From: Deltaproteobacteria bacterium
Lineage (GTDB): Bacteria; Desulfobacterota; Desulfovibrionia; Desulfovibrionales; Desulfovibrionaceae
DNA: 43,585 nucleotides
Assembly (NCBI GenBank): GCA_031264465.1
Contig: JAISDX010000136.1
Coordinates: 1-43,585, forward strand
Reading direction: 5' to 3'
Every line of letters starts with the position of its first letter. The first letter of the stretch is position 1. Positions 7,967 through 16,475 of the stretch are shown in pieces. The notes beneath the pieces are model-generated. The model was not told the origin of the DNA and ran no database searches. It saw nothing but the letters and a program-made list of their open reading frames with translations. The translations under genes were made by a program, and so were the position numbers.

Positions 7967-8659
7967 GTGGCGGGTTTTGACGAAATTTTTGCCAGAGTAA
8001 AGCTGGCGACGAATACGCGCACCCAGGCGGAATTGGCCGAAGTGCTGGGCATAAGGCAGTCCAGCATTTCCGACGCCAAGCGCAGAAATTCGCTCCCGGC
8101 CGACTGGTATATGAAACTGTTCGAGCATCTCGGCCTGAACCCGCTCTGGCTGAAGTACGGCACAGCTCCCATGTACCTGTGCCCGGAACAGGGCCACTCC
8201 AGCCTGGAGGCGCGCGGGCATCCGCTTTCGCTGCCCGAGAACGCCGCCCGGTATAACGAGCCCGATGCCAAGGGGATCATCGTGCCGGTATACTCGCGGC
8301 AAGAGGCCTACAATCCGGAAAACCCGGCTGCTTCCATCGGCAAGCTGAACATACCAGTGTCGTTCGCGCATCCCGGGCTCTATGTAATCAGGTTCGATGC
8401 CTCCAGTATGGAGCCCTTTGTAAAGAAGGGCGCTTACGTGGGGCTCGATACCACCCGGCAGAGCGTGGCCTCCGGTGAACTTTACGGCATCAACCTGCCG
8501 CACGAGGGCGTGGTGATCAAACGGATTTACATCGACTCGCCCAATAACAGCCTGGTGCTTAAATCGGAAAATCCCGCCCATCCGGCCATGACTCTGCCCA
8601 TTTCCGAACAGCGCCACAATATCGTCGGCCTGCTGGGCTGGATATTGCAGAAGATGTAA
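7967..8659 (+). CDS. CI-like transcriptional regulator, HTH plus S24 peptidase-like domain
   Basis: This is a phage-repressor-type regulator encoded outside any visible prophage. Residues about 5-60 form a CI-type helix-turn-helix (TQAELAEVLGIRQSSISDAKRR). Residues about 105-228 form a LexA/CI C-terminal domain with the serine-lysine dyad: S147 in ASSMEPFVKKGAYVGL and K185 in GVVIKRIYI. In this family the dyad performs self-cleavage or only supports dimerisation. I see no clear Ala-Gly or Cys-Gly cleavage site in the linker, so self-cleavage is unproven. The start is GTG 7967, preceded by AAGGGGG. It is 61 bases downstream of hflC on the same strand. Its target genes are unknown. Confidence 0.85.
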   Translation: MAGFDEIFARVKLATNTRTQAELAEVLGIRQSSISDAKRRNSLPADWYMKLFEHLGLNPLWLKYGTAPMYLCPEQGHSSLEARGHPLSLPENAARYNEPDAKGIIVPVYSRQEAYNPENPAASIGKLNIPVSFAHPGLYVIRFDASSMEPFVKKGAYVGLDTTRQSVASGELYGINLPHEGVVIKRIYIDSPNNSLVLKSENPAHPAMTLPISEQRHNIVGLLGWILQKM

Positions 8660-9059
8660 AGCCGCTCCCCGGCCGGTGTTATGACGCCCTCCAAATTATA
8701 CCATAAATTGAGTTGCTTTTTTCCAGAAAAACCGTTCTTATGCGACAACAGCGGCTTCCACAGGAGGCCGCAAGGAATTTTCCGCCTCATTCAGCGCCGC
8801 GCGGAATGCCGTGTACAAAGCACCCGGCCTTTGCCATCGGCCCCGGCCGGGTCTGCCAGTTTGGCAATTATGGCCGTAAAAGCCGTGGGTTATGTTTCCG
8901 GTTACCCGCCGCCGCGCTGTGGGCAGGAGCGCTAGAGCCTGCAAAGGCTTGAAAAAATTTGGCGCTCCGCGGGGAGCAAGAGCTCCCCGTCGCCAGCTTC
9001 TTGCCGCCAGGCCACGAGCTGAAGCGTAAAATATCTATAAAAATTTTTTGAGGATGCTC
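8660..9059 (+). other. 400-base gap and structured leader of the RNase E/G gene
   Basis: No credible gene lies here; an 84-codon ORF at 8681-8935 lacks a Shine-Dalgarno sequence and any familiar motif. The 10-mer CCCCGGCCGG occurs twice (8667-8676 and 8841-8850). The 3' part is strongly structured. A stem pairs GGAGCGC (8926-8932) with GCGCTCC (8962-8968) around an inner hairpin AGCCT-GCAA-AGGCT with a GNRA loop (8936-8949). An 8-bp hairpin follows at 8970-8989. A weak -35/-10 pair, TTGCTT and TCTTAT, lies near 8713-8741. A structured leader recalls the autoregulatory 5' leader of E. coli rne, but that is analogy. Confidence 0.55.
8970..8989 (+). other. Perfect hairpin in RNase E/G leader
   Basis: CGGGGAGC pairs perfectly with GCTCCCCG across an AAGA loop, 70 bases before the start codon. 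There is no T-tract after it, so it is not an intrinsic terminator. In the leader of an RNase E/G gene such a stem could be a cleavage-control or autoregulatory element; this is inference. Confidence 0.55.
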
Positions 9060-11513
9060 ATGAGCGAAACTTCAGAGGGCGCGGCCAAAAAGCCCCGCGC
9101 CCGCAAAACGGCAACGACGACCAAGGCGGCCGCTAAAACGGCGGAGGCCAAAACTTCGAAAAGCAAAACCGTAAAGCCGGCGCCGGAAACAATACCGGCA
9201 CCGGCGGAGACAATGGCCGCCCCACAGGAAGCCCTGGTCGCCGAAAAGCCGGCCACCCAGGAGCCGGCCGCCAAAGCCCCGCGCAAGCGGGCCGCGCCCA
9301 AAAGCCCCAGCCGGAAAAGTTCCTCCAGACCGGCGGCCAAAACCGACCAGTCCGGCCCGGCCGAAGCCGCTCCGGAGGCGGATCACGCCCCAGCCAGCCC
9401 CGCACCTGCGGAGGAAAAAGCGGCGGCCCCCAAAGGCGGCGCTTCCGGCTCCAAGGGCAAGTCCAGTGCCAAGGCGCCCGGCCCGGGCCGCCGGACCAGC
9501 AAAAAACAGCCGCCGGCTGAAGCGGCCGCCGATCCGGCGCCGGAACAAAGCCCGGCCGTTGCACCCGCTCCGCCTGTTCTGCCCGTTTCAGCGGAGGCTC
9601 CGGCGCTTGCCGAACCTGTCGAAACGGCTGTGGCCGCCGCCGCGCAGGAAACTCCGGGCGAGGGCGAGCCGCCCAGGGAAAAGTCGAGGCGTTCGCGCTC
9701 CAGGCGCGGCCGCCGCAAGTCCGCGGCCGCCAGAGCCGCCGCCCAGGCCCGCCAGGAAGGCGAACCGGCCGAATCTGCTGCCGATTCCGATGAAAACACC
9801 GGCACTCCGGCAGTTGCCGAAGCGCTTGCGGAAGACGGTGCGGAAAGCGTCGCGCAAGCCGGGCTTGCGCCTGAGCCGCTTGACGAGTTCGACTGGTTCG
9901 ATGAAGAGGACGAGAGCGGCGAAACCGGCCAGGACCAGGCCGGAGGCCGGGCCGAAGACAGGAAAGGCAAAGCCTCTTCTAAAGAGGGCAAAGGCGGCAA
10001 GGAGCCGGAAAAGGCCAGGCAAAAACGCAAGATGTTCGTGAGCGTGCTCCCCGGCGAACAGGTGGAGGTGGTGCTCACGGCTGAAGGCCAGGTGCAGGAG
10101 TATTATGTTGAAATGCTGCATCAGGTTAAAATAAAAGGCAATATTTACAAAGGCGTCATCCATAACGTGGACGCCAACCTGCAGGCGGCTTTTGTTTCCT
10201 ACGGGGCGTCCAAGAACGGCTTTCTGCAAATCGACGAAGTGCACCCCGAGTACTATCTCACGCCGCACGAAGTTTCCAAGGGGCACAAGTACCCTCTGAT
10301 CCAGAAAGTGCTCAAGCCCGGGCAGGAAATTCTGGTCCAGGTGGTCAAGGAGCCTTCCGGCAGCAAGGGCGCGTTTTTGACGTCCTACCTTTCCCTGGCC
10401 GGCCGCTTTCTGGTGCTGACGCCGGGGCGGGAGCAGATTGGCGTTTCCCGCAAGGTGGACAGCGAAGAAGAGCGCACCCGCCTGCGCGATCTCCTGTCGG
10501 GCCTCAACCCCGGCGAGGGGCTGGGCGTGATCGTGCGCACCGTGAGCAGCGGCACCACCAAGACCAACCTGCAAAAAGACCTGCAACTCCTGAAGCGCGT
10601 TTGGAAAGACGTGCGCAAAAAAGGTTCCGCCGAGACCTCCCCCTGCCTGATTTACCAGGAATTGGCCCTGGATACGCGGGCCGTGCGCGACTACCTGACC
10701 GACGAAGTGACCGAGGTTTGGGTTGATGACGAGGAAATGGCCGAGCAGATCCGCGAGCTGGTGAGCATGCTCTTCCCGCGCAAGGCCGGCGTGGTGCAGG
10801 TGCACAAAGACCTGGACAGCACCCTGTTCGAGCGCTTCGGCCTGCGCAAGCAGCTGGAGCAGGTGCACTCGCGCGAAGTCACCCTGCCTTCCGGCGGCCG
10901 GCTGGTCTTTGACCATACCGAAGCCCTGATGGCCATAGACATCAACTCCGGCCGCTCCGCCGGCAAAAGTAATTTTGAAGACACCGCCTTCAAGACCAAC
11001 CTGGAAGCGGCGCAGCAAATCCCGCTGCAACTGCGCCTGCGCGACATTGGCGGCCAGATTGTCATCGACTTTATTGAAATGCGCGACCGCGCGCACTGGC
11101 GGGAAGTGGAAAAAGCCGTGCGCAACGGCATGAAAACCGACCGCGCCCGCCATGATATCGGCAAGATCAGCAGCTTCGGCCTGATGGAGATCGTGCGCCA
11201 GCGTCTTTCAACTTCGGCCATTTCCACAACCGTCGAGCCTTGCCCCTGCTGCAAGGGCACCGGTCAGCGCCGCAACCTGGAGTGGCAGGCTCTGCAAGCC
11301 CTGCGGGAAATACGCTCCAAACTGCGCAAGCAAAGCGCGGCCAACGGCAAAAACAGCGGCGGGAATGGCGCCAATGGCGGTAACAGCGCTAACGGCGCCG
11401 TCGTTTACAGCGGCAACCCGGAACTGATCCTCTACCTGCTCAACAGCAAGCGTGAGCGCCTGTCGGAAATGGAAAAGAGCGCCGGGCTCCACCTGGAACT
11501 AAAGCCGGAATAA
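9060..11513 (+). CDS. RNase E/G-family endoribonuclease with long N-terminal extension
   Basis: This endoribonuclease of mRNA decay and rRNA/tRNA processing has 817 residues. Residues 1 to about 320 are low-complexity Ala/Pro/Lys/Glu sequence, ending in an acidic DEFDWFDEEDE patch. The S1 RNA-binding domain follows (about 345-430, YKGVIHNVDANLQAAFVSYG), then the 5'-sensor and DNase I-like catalytic region. The metal-binding aspartates lie in DHTEALMAIDINSGR (about 626) and GGQIVIDFIEM (about 670), and the zinc-link motif is CPCCKGTG (about 727). An Asn/Gly-rich linker (about 758-780) precedes the last 35 residues. The start is ATG 9060 because GAGG lies 6 bases upstream; the ATG at 9054 abuts GAGG. 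There is no E. coli-like C-terminal degradosome scaffold. I cannot choose between rne and rng as a symbol. Confidence 0.93.
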   Translation: MSETSEGAAKKPRARKTATTTKAAAKTAEAKTSKSKTVKPAPETIPAPAETMAAPQEALVAEKPATQEPAAKAPRKRAAPKSPSRKSSSRPAAKTDQSGPAEAAPEADHAPASPAPAEEKAAAPKGGASGSKGKSSAKAPGPGRRTSKKQPPAEAAADPAPEQSPAVAPAPPVLPVSAEAPALAEPVETAVAAAAQETPGEGEPPREKSRRSRSRRGRRKSAAARAAAQARQEGEPAESAADSDENTGTPAVAEALAEDGAESVAQAGLAPEPLDEFDWFDEEDESGETGQDQAGGRAEDRKGKASSKEGKGGKEPEKARQKRKMFVSVLPGEQVEVVLTAEGQVQEYYVEMLHQVKIKGNIYKGVIHNVDANLQAAFVSYGASKNGFLQIDEVHPEYYLTPHEVSKGHKYPLIQKVLKPGQEILVQVVKEPSGSKGAFLTSYLSLAGRFLVLTPGREQIGVSRKVDSEEERTRLRDLLSGLNPGEGLGVIVRTVSSGTTKTNLQKDLQLLKRVWKDVRKKGSAETSPCLIYQELALDTRAVRDYLTDEVTEVWVDDEEMAEQIRELVSMLFPRKAGVVQVHKDLDSTLFERFGLRKQLEQVHSREVTLPSGGRLVFDHTEALMAIDINSGRSAGKSNFEDTAFKTNLEAAQQIPLQLRLRDIGGQIVIDFIEMRDRAHWREVEKAVRNGMKTDRARHDIGKISSFGLMEIVRQRLSTSAISTTVEPCPCCKGTGQRRNLEWQALQALREIRSKLRKQSAANGKNSGGNGANGGNSANGAVVYSGNPELILYLLNSKRERLSEMEKSAGLHLELKPE

Positions 11514-11530
11514 ATACCAAGGATAAAGAC

Positions 11531-12970
11531 ATGTCGAACCAGTTTCCCGAGTATCGCGGCAATATGGAATATTACTGCCTGGGCTGCGACAGCCGCCACG
11601 GTATTGACGAGTTGCTTTACACCTGCCCGCGCTGCGGCAGCGTGCTGCTCCTGGAAGACAAAAACTTCGACAGCCTCAAGAACAAGAGCGGCCGGGAATG
11701 GCGTGAGCTGTTCGACAACCGGGCCGCCTGCAAGCGCGACGCCCTGCGCGGCATTTTTCGGTTTTACGAACTCATGGCCCCGGTGCTGGAGGAAGAGGAC
11801 ATCATCTACCTGGGCGACGGCAATACGCCGGTGGTAAAAGCCGCTCCCGCCCTGCAGGACGCGGTGGGTCTGCCCTTTGCCATAAAAAACGACGGACAGA
11901 ACCCCAGCGCCTCTTTCAAGGACCGGGGCATGGCCTGCGCCTTCAGTTATTTGCAGGCCCTCGTCCGCAAGCACGGCTGGGACGAAGTGCTGACCATCTG
12001 CGCTTCCACCGGCGATACCTCCGCCGCCGCCGCTCTCTACGCCTCGTATCTTGGCGGGCCGGTCAAGTCGGTCGTGCTGCTGCCCCAGGGCAAGGTGACG
12101 CCGCAACAGCTCGGCCAGCCTTTGGGGAGCGGAGCCACGGTAATCGAATTGCCCGGCCTGTTCGACGACTGCATGAAAGTGGTGGAAAACTTGGCCCAAA
12201 ACTACCGGGTGGCCCTGCTCAACTCCAAGAACGCCTGGCGCATCTTGGGGCAGGAGTCCTACGCCTTTGAAGCGGCCCAATGGCGCGACTGGAACATGGA
12301 AGATCTTTGCCTGTTCGTGCCCGTCGGCAATGCCGGCAACATCACCGCTGTCATGAGCGGTTTTTTGAAACTGCACGAACTTGGCATCATCACCAGCCTG
12401 CCGCGCCTTTTTGGGGTGCAGTCCGCGCATGCCGACCCGCTGTTCCAATATTACCAGGTCAAGCACGAAAAAGACTATCATCCGGTCAAGGCACGGGCTA
12501 GTGTGGCCCAGGCGGCCATGATCGGCAACCCGGTATCTTTCCCCCGGGTGCGGCGCCTGGCGGAGCGTTACCGCGCCCTGGCCGGCGCGCAAGCCTTCCA
12601 GGTGGTGCAGGTGCGTGAACAGGATATTATTGAAAGCATGCTCTTGGCCAACCGGCACGGGCATGTCGTCTGCACTCAGGGCGGCGAGTGCTTGGCCGGG
12701 CTGCGGGAAGCCCTGCGCCTGAAAATTGTTGACCGGCACGAATACGCCCTGCTTGATTCCACGGCCCATGCCCTGAAGTTCGCCGGCTTTCAGCAGCTTT
12801 ATTTTGACGACGGTTTCGGACCGGAATATGAAATCACGCCGCGCCGGGAGTTCAGGAACGAGCCCGTTTCCCTGCTCAGCAACCCGGAAAAGGAGGCCCT
12901 GCCGGAAGCTGAGTACGTAAGCCGCGCCGCCCTGGCGGTGGCGGACAGGCTGGGGCTTAAAAGACGCTAA
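11531..12970 (+). CDS. thrC: Threonine synthase
   Basis: This PLP enzyme converts O-phosphohomoserine to threonine, the last step of threonine synthesis. The 479-residue product begins with a zinc-ribbon-like CxxC...CxxC segment (C16, C19, C32, C35), then the fold-type II core with the PLP lysine K130 in NPSASFKDRGM. The phosphate-binding glycine-rich loop PVGNAGN follows further on. AAGGA lies 8 bases upstream of the ATG. It starts 17 bases after the RNase E/G stop and precedes dedA by 55 bases, all rightward. The length fits the longer bacterial threonine synthases. Identification is strong. Confidence 0.93.
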   Translation: MSNQFPEYRGNMEYYCLGCDSRHGIDELLYTCPRCGSVLLLEDKNFDSLKNKSGREWRELFDNRAACKRDALRGIFRFYELMAPVLEEEDIIYLGDGNTPVVKAAPALQDAVGLPFAIKNDGQNPSASFKDRGMACAFSYLQALVRKHGWDEVLTICASTGDTSAAAALYASYLGGPVKSVVLLPQGKVTPQQLGQPLGSGATVIELPGLFDDCMKVVENLAQNYRVALLNSKNAWRILGQESYAFEAAQWRDWNMEDLCLFVPVGNAGNITAVMSGFLKLHELGIITSLPRLFGVQSAHADPLFQYYQVKHEKDYHPVKARASVAQAAMIGNPVSFPRVRRLAERYRALAGAQAFQVVQVREQDIIESMLLANRHGHVVCTQGGECLAGLREALRLKIVDRHEYALLDSTAHALKFAGFQQLYFDDGFGPEYEITPRREFRNEPVSLLSNPEKEALPEAEYVSRAALAVADRLGLKRR

Positions 12971-13025
12971 ATCTAAGCGGGAGCCCGCAACAGACGCGGC
13001 AAGCCCGAACTAAGGGTGATGATCG

Positions 13026-13733
13026 ATGGATTTGGAGAGCGTCAGAGTACTGCTGGAGCAATGGGGTTACCTGATTATCGTGGGCTGGACCTTCCTGGAA
13101 GGCGAAACCGTGGTCATCGTGGCCGGATTTCTGTCCAGCCAGCAGATTCTTGACCTGAACCCCTGGCTTATCGCGCTTTGTGCTTTTGTAGGCAGCTTTT
13201 GCAGCGACCAGCTCTTTTTCGCCCTGGGCAAATACAAGGGCGAAGCTGTGCTGAAGCGTTTTCCCCGCCTGGCTAAAAATACCGAAAAAGCCCGCCGCCT
13301 GATGCTCAAATATGAAACCGCGCTCATTCTCGGTTTCCGCTTTGTTTACGGCGTGCGCAACGCCACGCCGATCCTGCTGAGCATAAGCGGGGTCAAGCAC
13401 AGGAAGTTTTTTTTCCTGAACATGATCGGGGCCTCGGTCTGGGCTCTGAGCTTTGCTTTCGGCGGTTTCTACTTTGGCGAGTTAATCAACCATTTCGCCG
13501 CGGAGCATCCTTACCTCAAGTATGCCATCCTGGGCGGCTTCATCCTGCTCATCGTGAGCATGGTCGCGCTGGTGCGGCTGCGGAACCTGGCCCGGAATAG
13601 GCACCTGACCCGGCAGGCCCTGAACGCGGCGCGCCTGAATCCGGAAAAAGCGGCCGAAAACCGCGATAACGGCCTTAATAATAACGCGCATAAGCCCTCC
13701 CCGGAGGAGCCCCGCTCGCGGTCTGACCTGTAA
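13026..13733 (+). CDS. DedA/SNARE-associated family membrane protein
   Basis: DedA (VTT-domain) proteins are inner-membrane proteins linked to lipid flipping and envelope homeostasis. The 235-residue product has the family elements: an N-terminal membrane-associated part WTFLEGETVVIVAGFL, the acidic re-entrant region FCSDQLFFALGKYKG, the motif ILGFRFVYGVRNATPILLS with conserved arginines, and two C-terminal helices (about 140-162 and 172-192). A polar tail of about 40 residues follows. The ATG at 13026 is 55 bases after thrC. The gene ends 22 bases from the convergent hypF stop; between them is the perfect palindrome GCTGGCGCCAGC (13744-13755) with no T-tract. Confidence 0.88.
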   Translation: MDLESVRVLLEQWGYLIIVGWTFLEGETVVIVAGFLSSQQILDLNPWLIALCAFVGSFCSDQLFFALGKYKGEAVLKRFPRLAKNTEKARRLMLKYETALILGFRFVYGVRNATPILLSISGVKHRKFFFLNMIGASVWALSFAFGGFYFGELINHFAAEHPYLKYAILGGFILLIVSMVALVRLRNLARNRHLTRQALNAARLNPEKAAENRDNGLNNNAHKPSPEEPRSRSDL

Positions 13734-13755
13734 ACCGTTGCCAGCTGGCGCCAGC

Positions 13756-16245
13756 TCAGCCGGAGCGCTGGCTAAGCCGGGTGGCCCAGGCCGCCTGCCC
13801 GTATGATATGCAGGCGTCGTTGGGCGGCAGTTGCCGGTGGGCCAGCGGCCTGAGGCCGCGTCGGCGGAGTTCCGTTTTGAGCAGGCTGAACAGGGTAAGG
13901 TTCTGCATGACGCCGCCGGAAAGGCCGACGCAACGGCAGCCTGCCAGTTTCGCGCCGGCCAGGGCCAGTTCGGCCAGACCGTTGGCCAGGGCCTGGTGAA
14001 ACGAGCGGGCCAGGGCGGGCAGGCCGGCGCCCGCTTGCCGGGCTTCATGCACTCCACGCAACAGGCTGCGCGTATCCAGAACCAGGGGCGGGGCCGCCTT
14101 GCCGCCGCGCAGCAGAGGGCAGGCCAGAGCCGGCGGCGGCTCTATGCTTGCGCCGGCTTGGGCCGTTTCCAGGCGGATGGCCGCCTGGCCTTCGTAAGTT
14201 ATTTCCAGACACAGCCCCAGCAGGGCCGAGGCGGCGTCAAACACCCGGCCGCAGCCGCTGCTGCGTGGCGAATTGAGGCCTTTTTCCAGCATTTGCGGGA
14301 TCAGGGCGGCGGTTTCGGCAAAGCGCGGCAGCCAGGGCAGGACGCCCCGGTTTGCCCGCCCGTTATGTATGTTCAGGCGGCAGAGCAGCGCCTGGGCGAT
14401 GCGCCAGGGCTCCCGGATGGCCGCCTCGCCGCCGGGCAGGTCCAACGGCGTCAGGCTTCCCAGGCGGCGGTGTTCTTTTCCCCCTTCCCGCGCGGCGGCG
14501 TAATCGACCAGGAGCAGTTCGCCGCCCCAGAGGGCCGCTTGCCCGTCTTCATCCAACGCGTAACCCGTGCCGTCCAGCGCCAGGACCAGGGCGCGCCGGT
14601 CTTCGCGCAGGGCCTCGTCGTCCGGATTTTCGGCCAGCACGGCCTCGGCGTGGGCGTAATGGTGCTGCAGGGTCAGCTTCGGCAATTCGGCCCAGCCTTC
14701 CGGCATGGCCGACAACCCGCCGTAGAGGCTGGCGGCGAAGGCCGGGTGGCTGTCCGTTACCAGGCGGTCCGGCCGCACTTGCAGCAGGCGGGCCAGGTGG
14801 GCGGCGCTTTCGGCCTGGAAGGCCGCGGTGGCCAGGTTTTGCAAATCGCCGATATGCTGGCTGACAAACGCCTGGTTGCCGCGCGTCAGGCAGACGGTGT
14901 TTTTCAGGTCCGCGCCCAGGGCCAGGGCGCTGGCGCCCGCCGGCGGCGTCGGCGCCGCCAGATCTGGCAATCCGATGGGGCAAGGCACGAAACCCCTGGC
15001 CCGGCGCAGCATGATGTAGCCGCAATCGCCGGTTTCCGCCGCTGTTTCCGCCCCAAATTCAGGCAACGGCAAGAGCACCGAGTCATCCAGGCGGGTCAGG
15101 ATGTCGCGGTCATGCAGCAGGAAAGCGTCGGCCAGGCCCCGCAGCCGCAACATGGCCTCGCGGTTGCCCAAGGCAATGGGCTCGCCGCCGTGGTTGCCGG
15201 AAGTCATCACCAGGGGGCGCTCCACGGTGCGCAGCAACAGGTGGTGCAGTGGCGTGCAAGGCAGCATCAGACCCAGGCGGGCGGTATCCGGCGCAATATT
15301 GGGAGCGAGCGGGCCTTGCCCTGGTAAAGGCGGGCAGAGCACTATGGGCCGCTCCGGCGCGTTCAGCAGCGCGATGGCTCTTTTGTCCAGCCTGGCCAGC
15401 CGGGAAGCCTGTTCAAGGTCGGCCGCCATAAGCGCCAGCGGCTTGTGCGGACGCTCCTTGTGCTTTCGCAGGCGGGCCACGGCGGCGGCCGAGGTGGCGT
15501 CGCAAGCCAGGTGGAAGCCGCCCAGCCCTTTAATTGCCAGAATTTTACCCTGGCGCAGGCCTCGGGCGGCCAGTTCCATAGCCCTTGCGCCTCCGGCGCA
15601 GTTTTCCGGCCGGCTGTCCGGCCCCGGGGCCCGGGCTTCCGTAAACCACAGGCGCGGGCCACAGTCCGGGCAGGCGTTGGGCTGGGCGTGGAAGCGCCGA
15701 TCGGCCGGGTTGGCATATTCGGCGGCGCAGGCCGGGCACATGGGGAAGCAGGCCATGCTGGTGCCCGGGCGATCGTAAGGCAAGTTCGCGATAATGCTGT
15801 AACGCGGCCCGCAGTCGGTGCAGTTGGTGAAAGCGTAGCCGTAACGCCGGTCGGCCGGGTCGAGCGCTTCCCGCAGGCAGGCTTCGCATACGGCTACATC
15901 CGGGCTGGTCAGCAACACTTCGTCAGCCTGGCCGGCATTACCAGGGCCGTAGCTGCTTGCCAGAATTTGGAAGCCGTCTTCACCCCGGCGCACGGGCAGG
16001 CTTTCCTCCTGCCAGCCGCTGAGGCGGGCGAGCGGCGGCAGCTCTTCCCGCAGCGCCAGTCTGAAGGCCGCTAGGCTGTCAGGCCGGCCCTGGACTTCGA
16101 TGATCACTCCCCGGCCAGTGTTGAATACCTCGCCGCCCAAGCCGTAGCGCCCGGCCAGCCGGAAAACGAAAGGCCTGAAGCCTACCCCCTGCACCTGGCC
16201 GGACAGGCTGAAGCGCAGCCTTTTGACGCGCGCCGCCTGGTTCAC
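13756..16245 (-). CDS. hypF: Carbamoyltransferase HypF, [NiFe]-hydrogenase maturation
   Basis: HypF uses carbamoyl phosphate and ATP to carbamoylate the C-terminal cysteine of HypE, providing the cyanide ligands of the [NiFe]-hydrogenase active site. The 829-residue product has the full domain order. An acylphosphatase-like domain (1-95) carries SGQVQGVGFRPFVFRLAGRY. Two zinc fingers follow (CEACLREAL...NCTDCG and CPMCPACAAEY...ACPDCG). A YrdC-like domain carries KIGL-type motif region LAIKGLGGFHLACDA, and a Kae1-like domain carries HHYAHAEAVLAE. It is somewhat longer than the usual 750-780 residues. The start is GTG 16245 with GGAG about 8 bases upstream. No other hyp gene or hydrogenase is in the window. 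Confidence 0.95.
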   Translation of the reverse strand: MNQAARVKRLRFSLSGQVQGVGFRPFVFRLAGRYGLGGEVFNTGRGVIIEVQGRPDSLAAFRLALREELPPLARLSGWQEESLPVRRGEDGFQILASSYGPGNAGQADEVLLTSPDVAVCEACLREALDPADRRYGYAFTNCTDCGPRYSIIANLPYDRPGTSMACFPMCPACAAEYANPADRRFHAQPNACPDCGPRLWFTEARAPGPDSRPENCAGGARAMELAARGLRQGKILAIKGLGGFHLACDATSAAAVARLRKHKERPHKPLALMAADLEQASRLARLDKRAIALLNAPERPIVLCPPLPGQGPLAPNIAPDTARLGLMLPCTPLHHLLLRTVERPLVMTSGNHGGEPIALGNREAMLRLRGLADAFLLHDRDILTRLDDSVLLPLPEFGAETAAETGDCGYIMLRRARGFVPCPIGLPDLAAPTPPAGASALALGADLKNTVCLTRGNQAFVSQHIGDLQNLATAAFQAESAAHLARLLQVRPDRLVTDSHPAFAASLYGGLSAMPEGWAELPKLTLQHHYAHAEAVLAENPDDEALREDRRALVLALDGTGYALDEDGQAALWGGELLLVDYAAAREGGKEHRRLGSLTPLDLPGGEAAIREPWRIAQALLCRLNIHNGRANRGVLPWLPRFAETAALIPQMLEKGLNSPRSSGCGRVFDAASALLGLCLEITYEGQAAIRLETAQAGASIEPPPALACPLLRGGKAAPPLVLDTRSLLRGVHEARQAGAGLPALARSFHQALANGLAELALAGAKLAGCRCVGLSGGVMQNLTLFSLLKTELRRRGLRPLAHRQLPPNDACISYGQAAWATRLSQRSG

Positions 16246-16475
16246 CCGTTCGCTCCGTTTCTATTCAGGAAAAAAGTTGTCATGCTCGGCTTTACAAATT
16301 CTGGTGGAATATTCGCTGTACCAGAGGTTTTGGCCGTCCGGCGAGCAAAAAAATATCATTTTTTAAATTAATAACTAAAACAAGGCATTAGTTTTAAAGA
16401 AATTACTTGTCCTGCTAGGCGTTTAGTGGCAGAGAATACGCTTATTTACCAGTCCTTTCAGGGGGTACAACGGCA
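16246..16475. other. AT-rich divergent spacer between hypF and potA
   Basis: The 230-base spacer is much more AT-rich than its surroundings. It includes an inverted repeat AAAAAAT-ATC-ATTTTTT (about 16349-16365) and arms AACTAA and TTAGTT around 16375-16395. It must hold the promoters of hypF (leftward) and the pot genes (rightward), but I cannot single out a convincing -35/-10 pair for either. No gene is seen. Confidence 0.45.

Noticed and set aside
8681-8935. 84-codon ORF in the RNase E/G leader
   Set aside because: No Shine-Dalgarno sequence, no motif, odd composition; better explained as untranslated leader.
9588-11153. 521-codon minus-strand open frame across the RNase E/G gene
   Set aside because: It is a shadow of a well-supported gene, low in complexity and without a ribosome-binding site or domain.
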